Of a stretch of DNA of 10,604 nucleotides, positions 6,757 through 10,604 are shown piece after piece. The notes beneath the pieces were generated by a model. It ran no database searches. It saw only the letters and a list, made by a program, of their open reading frames with translations, and had not been told where the DNA came from. Each line of letters opens with the position of its first letter. The stretch's first letter is position 1. The position numbers were made by a program, and so were the translations under genes. This stretch comes from Methylococcaceae bacterium (GTDB lineage Bacteria > Pseudomonadota > Gammaproteobacteria > Methylococcales > Methylococcaceae), in NCBI GenBank assembly GCA_005792805.1, contig SXQV01000114.1, positions 1-10,604 of the forward strand. Direction: 5' to 3'.

Positions 6757-6793
6757 GGGCGGATTTTGCTAATGGAGAAGCGGGGGCGAGCTG

Positions 6794-9376
6794 ATGCCAG
6801 CAATGGATGATTTGACTCGCGCCATACTCACCGCCTGTGATGAGCCGGTTTGCGTACTGGACGCTCGGGGGCGCGCCGTAGCCATGAGCAAGGGTGCGCA
6901 CAAACTCTTCGGCCTGGCGGTCGGGGCGGATGTTTTGTCCCTGCTGGGGCTCGCCCCGGAGGATCTTCCTGACAACGGAGGCATTGAGCGGATCTTTTCC
7001 GTCACGCTGCCTTTACCCCAGGGACTGCCAGACAATGGGCAATGCCCGCCGCTGACTTGCCGGGTCAGTCATAACCCAGCAAAGGGCGTGTGGCGATGGC
7101 TATTGAAGATCGATGCGCCAATCGGTCCGGGTGGCGAGGTTTGTGACATCGAAAGCCACTTTCGCGCCATCGTCGAGACCATTATCGACGGCGTCGTCAT
7201 CATCGATGCGTTCGGCACGATCCAGCTCATCAACCCTGCCGTGGAAAAACTGTTTGGCTACACCCGGCAGGAACTTATCGGGCAAAACATCAATATCCTG
7301 ATGCCGTCTCCCGATCATGAGCGGCATGACGGCTATCTCCGGCAGTATTGCGAGACGGGCGTTGGCAGGATTATCCGGGAAGGCCGGGAAGTCTTGGCCA
7401 AGGGCAAGGACGGGTCGACGTTTCCGGTGCATATCTCTGTGGGTGAACTCGCCAAAGAGGGGCTCCATCGTTTCGTCGGCATATTGCATGATCTGAGTTC
7501 ACGCCGGCGGGCCGAGCAGCGCTTGACGCTCCTCTCCAGCGCCGTGGAGCAAGCCCCCGCCGGCATTCTGATCGCGGATCTCCAGGGGAATGTCGAATAC
7601 GTCAATGCGGGATTTACCCGGTTGACGGGTTATGCCGTCGATGAGGTGGTGGGTAGCAACCTTTTCGCTGAAGCTTCGGCCTTGTCGTCGGTTGCAGGGA
7701 ATGCCCCTCTCTGCTGGCGGCTGCTTTCCGTCAGGGAGTGGCGCGGTGAAATCAAGGATCACAAGAAGACTGGCGAGCCTTACTCGGCCGATGTGACGTT
7801 CTCTCCTATTCAGGATCAGCAGGGGGGGGCTATCCGCCTTCTCGGGCGCTTCCAGGACATTACCCGGCAAAAAGCCGATCAGGAGGCACTGGCGCAAAGT
7901 GAAGCGCGTTTTAGTGAGGTGGCCAGAATGGTCGGCGAGTGGCTTTGGGAGCAGGATGCTTCGGGCCATTACACTTTCAGCAGCGGTGCCGTCGAGGACG
8001 TTCTGGGTTACCGGCCTGAGGAAATTATCGGCAAGCACTATCTGGAACTGATGACAGCAGCGGATCGTAAGCAATGGTCCAGCAGTTTGTCTGTCGAGGA
8101 ACTTGAAAAACCGTTTCATCAGATCGTTAACCACTACCGGCACCGCGACGGTCACGAGGTATTTACCGAATCCACCGGGGCACCCCTGGTCAACGATCAG
8201 GGCGAGATCGTTCTGTGGCGTGGGGTGGATCTTGATATCACCGAGCGCAAGCGGGTCGAGGATGCGGTGCGGTTGCGGGATCGCGCCATCGAAGCGGCCA
8301 GCGTCGGCATTGCCATCGCCGACGCACGGCTGCCCAGCTTTGCCAATATCTACGTCAATTCGGCTCTCTGCAAAATCACCGGATATGCAGAGGACGAACT
8401 TCTGGGGAAAAGTTTGCGGCTGCTTCAGGGGCAGGGTACGGATGAAGCCGCCCGCAACATCATCCGCCGTGCGCTCAGCACCGGGCATGCCTGTGAAGTG
8501 GTCATCCGTAATTATCGTAAGGATGGCACGGGATTTTGGAACGAATTGCTGTTGTCGCCCGTTCATGACGAGCAGGGCGCTTTAACGCATTACATTGGCG
8601 TCATTACCGATGTCAGCGAGCGGCGCAGGGCGGAAGATGAGCGGCACGAACTGGAAATTGCCCGGCAGATACAGATGTCATTGCTGCCTAAGGAGCCACT
8701 CAAAAAACACGATGTGGATGTGGCGGGTGCCTGTATTCCAGCGGCACAGGTGGGTGGCGATTACTACGACTTTATTTGCCATGGCGAGTGCATTGATCTG
8801 GTGATTGCCGACGTCTCGGGTCATAGTGTTGGCGCGGCGCTCATCATGGCCGAAATGCGCAGCACGCTCAAAGCCGAGCTGCGGCGAACCCATAGCGAAC
8901 TGGATAGTACGGCTCACCTGCTGAGTGCGCTCAATGAAGTGCTGTATGCCGATCTGAATGGTTCAGATCTCTTCATCACCATGTTTTATCTCCGCTATAA
9001 CCGGACCACGCGACAGCTGCGCTTTGCCAGCGCCGGTCACAATCCACCTCTGTTATTGAGGCATTCCGCCCCGGCCTGTGAGCCGCTGGACGCGGAGGGT
9101 CTGATTCTCGGGGTTCGCCGTCACGTCCATTTCGAAGAGAATGAGTTAACGCTGGAGCGTGGTGACCGGTTATTGCTTTATACCGATGGCGTGACGGAAA
9201 TGCAGAACGAGCATGGGGAGTTTTTTGAATGTCACCGGCTCTGCCAGGCATTCACCGCCCAGCGGGAGCAGCTGCCCGAGGATGTCCTGCAAAATCTGCT
9301 CGATCAGTTACGCGATTTCAGGGGCGGAGGACCATTCCTGGATGACATCACGATGGTCGCGCTCAGCGTAATCTGA
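6794..9376 (+). CDS. Multi-PAS sensor serine phosphatase (PP2C/SpoIIE-type, RsbU-like)
   Basis: An 860-residue cytosolic protein with no obvious membrane segment. N-terminal modules: a degenerate PAS (about 8-112); a FixL-like PAS (122-238) with His178 at the heme-ligand position and Arg198 at the position of FixL Arg220; a third PAS (245-360); a fourth (368-486); and a LOV-like PAS (494-610) with RNYRKDG and FWN motifs but GKSLRLLQG where LOV has GXNCRFLQ. A helical linker (about 608-635, ARQIQMSLLP) leads to the phosphatase. Its motifs are GGDYYDF (Asp656), IADVSGHSVGAAL (Asp673), SAGHNPP, LLYTDGVTE (Asp798) and DDITMVAL (Asp850/851), so it should be active with Mn or Mg. It probably dephosphorylates a STAS protein, and the one at 3326-3661 is the obvious candidate. 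Shine-Dalgarno is weak; the ATG at 6803 is an alternative start. Confidence 0.93.
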   Translation: MPAMDDLTRAILTACDEPVCVLDARGRAVAMSKGAHKLFGLAVGADVLSLLGLAPEDLPDNGGIERIFSVTLPLPQGLPDNGQCPPLTCRVSHNPAKGVWRWLLKIDAPIGPGGEVCDIESHFRAIVETIIDGVVIIDAFGTIQLINPAVEKLFGYTRQELIGQNINILMPSPDHERHDGYLRQYCETGVGRIIREGREVLAKGKDGSTFPVHISVGELAKEGLHRFVGILHDLSSRRRAEQRLTLLSSAVEQAPAGILIADLQGNVEYVNAGFTRLTGYAVDEVVGSNLFAEASALSSVAGNAPLCWRLLSVREWRGEIKDHKKTGEPYSADVTFSPIQDQQGGAIRLLGRFQDITRQKADQEALAQSEARFSEVARMVGEWLWEQDASGHYTFSSGAVEDVLGYRPEEIIGKHYLELMTAADRKQWSSSLSVEELEKPFHQIVNHYRHRDGHEVFTESTGAPLVNDQGEIVLWRGVDLDITERKRVEDAVRLRDRAIEAASVGIAIADARLPSFANIYVNSALCKITGYAEDELLGKSLRLLQGQGTDEAARNIIRRALSTGHACEVVIRNYRKDGTGFWNELLLSPVHDEQGALTHYIGVITDVSERRRAEDERHELEIARQIQMSLLPKEPLKKHDVDVAGACIPAAQVGGDYYDFICHGECIDLVIADVSGHSVGAALIMAEMRSTLKAELRRTHSELDSTAHLLSALNEVLYADLNGSDLFITMFYLRYNRTTRQLRFASAGHNPPLLLRHSAPACEPLDAEGLILGVRRHVHFEENELTLERGDRLLLYTDGVTEMQNEHGEFFECHRLCQAFTAQREQLPEDVLQNLLDQLRDFRGGGPFLDDITMVALSVI
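7822..7829 (+). repeat. G8 mononucleotide tract inside the phosphatase gene
   Basis: Eight consecutive G span codons 343-346 (Gln-Gly-Gly-Ala) in the third PAS domain. Gain or loss of one G would shift the frame upstream of the whole phosphatase domain. The tract is intact and in frame here. Confidence 0.6.
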
Positions 9377-9418
9377 CCCAAGGCCACCCTGCTCAAACCT
9401 CGCAAACGCGCCATTCCC

Positions 9419-9763
9419 ATGTCAAAAATCTGTATTGCATCCCTGCTCGCAATGGCCCTGGCCGGTTGTTCCAATACTCAACCTGAACATCAGGTGTATC
9501 AGCCCAATCTCCCCCACGGTGAGGCGGTTTACAAAGGGCAGTGTCAGAGCTGTCATGAGGCGGGTAAGCGAAATGCGCCCTCCATCACGGACGCCGAGGA
9601 TTGGGATCTGCAAACCCTCTCGGCACCCGGTGTCGTTCAGCAGCATCTGGCGATGAATCTGCTTGAGGGACAGGGCCGCCGTGCGCAACTCACCCAATAC
9701 GATGAATCTGATGTGCTGTTTTACATCAGGAATGCGGTTGGGGAGGGGGATTCAAAGTACTGA
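9419..9763 (+). CDS. Small class I cytochrome c lipoprotein
   Basis: A 114-residue exported monoheme cytochrome c. A lipobox LAGC puts the lipidated cysteine at residue 17, and Ser18 at +2 suggests outer-membrane sorting under the Lol rule. The heme site is CQSCH (42-46), preceded by GEAVYKGQCQSC, as in cytochromes of the c5/c553 type. Met79 in HLAMNLLEG is the best candidate for the distal ligand. The C-terminal helix is YDESDVLFYIRNAVGE. It should carry electrons in the periplasm, tethered to a membrane. It lies 42 bp after the phosphatase on the same strand and may be cotranscribed. No good Shine-Dalgarno precedes the ATG, but the start gives a proper lipoprotein signal. The partner redox enzyme is not in the window. 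Confidence 0.88.
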   Translation: MSKICIASLLAMALAGCSNTQPEHQVYQPNLPHGEAVYKGQCQSCHEAGKRNAPSITDAEDWDLQTLSAPGVVQQHLAMNLLEGQGRRAQLTQYDESDVLFYIRNAVGEGDSKY

Positions 9764-9827
9764 TTAGCGCATCTTGCGCATGCCCAGGCAGCCTCGGGAA
9801 AACCCGTCGGCACTCTCGCTATTCACA
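9764..9827. other. Convergent gap with short hairpins between cytochrome c and nth
   Basis: The 64-bp gap holds GCGCA-TCT-TGCGC (9767-9779) and GCC-T-CGGG-AAAA-CCCG-TC-GGC (9791-9811). Neither is followed by a T-run on either strand, so they are at best weak or Rho-assisted transcript ends for the two convergent genes. Confidence 0.4.
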
Positions 9828-10466
9828 TCATGCGGCCAATGTTTTGGCGGGGTATTCGCATAAATCGGCAATAGGGCAGTTGCCACAATCCGGCTTCCTC
9901 GCCTTGCAGGTATAGCGGCCATGGAGGATGAGCAGGTGATGCGCGTCCTTGAGAAATTCTTTGGGTGTGGTACGGGTCAGCTTCTGTTCTACCTCCAGCA
10001 CGGTTTTTCCGGGCGCCAGCCGAGTGCGGTTGGCGACGCGAAAAATGTGCGTGTCAACGGCAATGGTTGGTTGCCCGAACGCCGTGTTCAGCATGACATT
10101 GGCGGTCTTGCGGCCAACCCCCGGCAAGGCTTCCAGCGCAGTCCGGGTCTTGGGGACTTCGCCGTCGTGCCGCTCCAGCAGTTGCTGACAAAGCCCAAGG
10201 ATATGCCGGGCCTTGCTGTTGAACAGCCCGATGGTATTGATGTAAGACTTCAGGTCAGGCTCGCCCAGTGCCAGTATCTCCTGGGGGGTGTTAGCGACAG
10301 GAAAAAGCCGCCGGGTCGCCTTGTTGACGCCCTTGTCTGTGGCCTGTGCGGAGAGCACAACGGCGATCAACAGTTCAAACGGAGTGGTGTATTCAAGCTC
10401 GGTGGCGGGTTCCGGAATGGCGGCGGCCAGTCGTGCAAAGATCTGTTGGCGTTGGCTGGCATTCAT
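9828..10466 (-). CDS. nth: Endonuclease III, DNA glycosylase/AP lyase
   Basis: A 212-residue base-excision repair enzyme that removes oxidised pyrimidines and cuts the abasic site. The helix-hairpin-helix LPGVGRKTA ends with the catalytic Lys120, and Asp138 lies in VDTH; both numbers equal those of E. coli Nth. The [4Fe-4S] loop is complete: Cys187-X6-Cys194-X2-Cys197-X5-Cys203. The length is normal. Its ATG overlaps the TGA of rnfE by 4 bases (ATGA), indicating translational coupling, and the rnfE-nth order matches the E. coli rsx operon. It converges with the cytochrome c gene. Confidence 0.97.
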   Translation of the reverse strand: MNASQRQQIFARLAAAIPEPATELEYTTPFELLIAVVLSAQATDKGVNKATRRLFPVANTPQEILALGEPDLKSYINTIGLFNSKARHILGLCQQLLERHDGEVPKTRTALEALPGVGRKTANVMLNTAFGQPTIAVDTHIFRVANRTRLAPGKTVLEVEQKLTRTTPKEFLKDAHHLLILHGRYTCKARKPDCGNCPIADLCEYPAKTLAA

Positions 10467-10604
10467 GATTTTGATCCGGCGGGATGCTCGATGTCGTCTG
10501 GTCCCGTCGACGCCGCATCACCGGAGCGCCGTTTTTCATCGATGAGATTCTTCACAGCAATCATCATGCCCAGGCCGAAAAAAGCGCCCGGGGGCAGAAG
10601 GGCC
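10463..10604 (-). CDS. rnfE: Electron transport complex subunit RnfE/RsxE, C-terminal fragment
   Basis: Only the last 46 codons are present; the gene continues beyond the right edge. The visible end starts ALLPPGAFFGLGMMIAVKNL and continues IDEKRR, which matches the last membrane helix and following basic stretch of RsxE/RnfE as I recall it. A polar 20-residue tail follows. RnfE is an integral membrane subunit of the Rnf/Rsx complex, which couples electron transfer between ferredoxin and NAD to ion movement, and in E. coli keeps SoxR reduced. Its stop codon overlaps the nth start. The reading frame is distinct from the nth frame. Confidence 0.88.
   Translation of the reverse strand, partial: ALLPPGAFFGLGMMIAVKNLIDEKRRSGDAASTGPDDIEHPAGSKS

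Noticed and set aside
7499..8566. Long open frame (355 codons) antisense to the phosphatase
   Set aside because: It mirrors the PAS-coding region, has no recognisable domain and is a by-product of GC-rich codon use.
9767..9779. GCGCA-TCT-TGCGC as terminator of the cytochrome gene
   Set aside because: The stem is only 5 bp and no T-run follows.

Overview
The window looks like a chromosomal segment of a gammaproteobacterium with fairly high GC. The right edge carries the end of rnfE/rsxE overlapping nth, the arrangement known from Escherichia coli. The left edge carries the start of an E. coli-type speD next to an OsmC-family gene, and an opdA/prlC-type oligopeptidase lies beside them. The genus cannot be named from the sequence. 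A TIGR04073-type exosortase-associated protein suggests an environmental, exopolysaccharide-making lineage rather than an enteric one. No mobile element, CRISPR array, rRNA or tRNA was seen, and no gene is visibly broken apart from the two cut by the window edges.

Layout, left to right. Minus strand, 1-5031: the start of speD (1-59), an OsmC-like thiol protein (151-570), oligopeptidase A (689-2734), an anti-sigma-type ATP-binding protein (2885-3313), a STAS anti-anti-sigma protein (3326-3661) and a CNNM/CBS/CorC membrane protein (3733-5031). A divergent intergenic region of about 420 bp follows. Plus strand, 5456-9763: iron superoxide dismutase sodB with a strong terminator, a small secreted TIGR04073 protein, an 860-residue multi-PAS protein phosphatase, and a small lipoprotein cytochrome c. 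Minus strand, 9828-10604: nth and the C-terminal part of rnfE, convergent with the cytochrome gene.

The most interesting content is a complete set of partner-switching components. These are a STAS substrate with the DSSG phosphosite, a HATPase-type serine kinase translated right behind it, and a PP2C/SpoIIE phosphatase with all its acidic metal motifs, encoded about 3 kb away on the other strand. The phosphatase carries about five PAS modules. One resembles the heme PAS domain of FixL and keeps the proximal His position. Another is clearly LOV-like but has Leu in place of the photoactive Cys. The module could join redox, oxygen or flavin sensing to an output whose target is not in the window. 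The neighbouring sodB, cytochrome c and exosortase-associated genes make a redox or envelope/biofilm output plausible, but this is inference.
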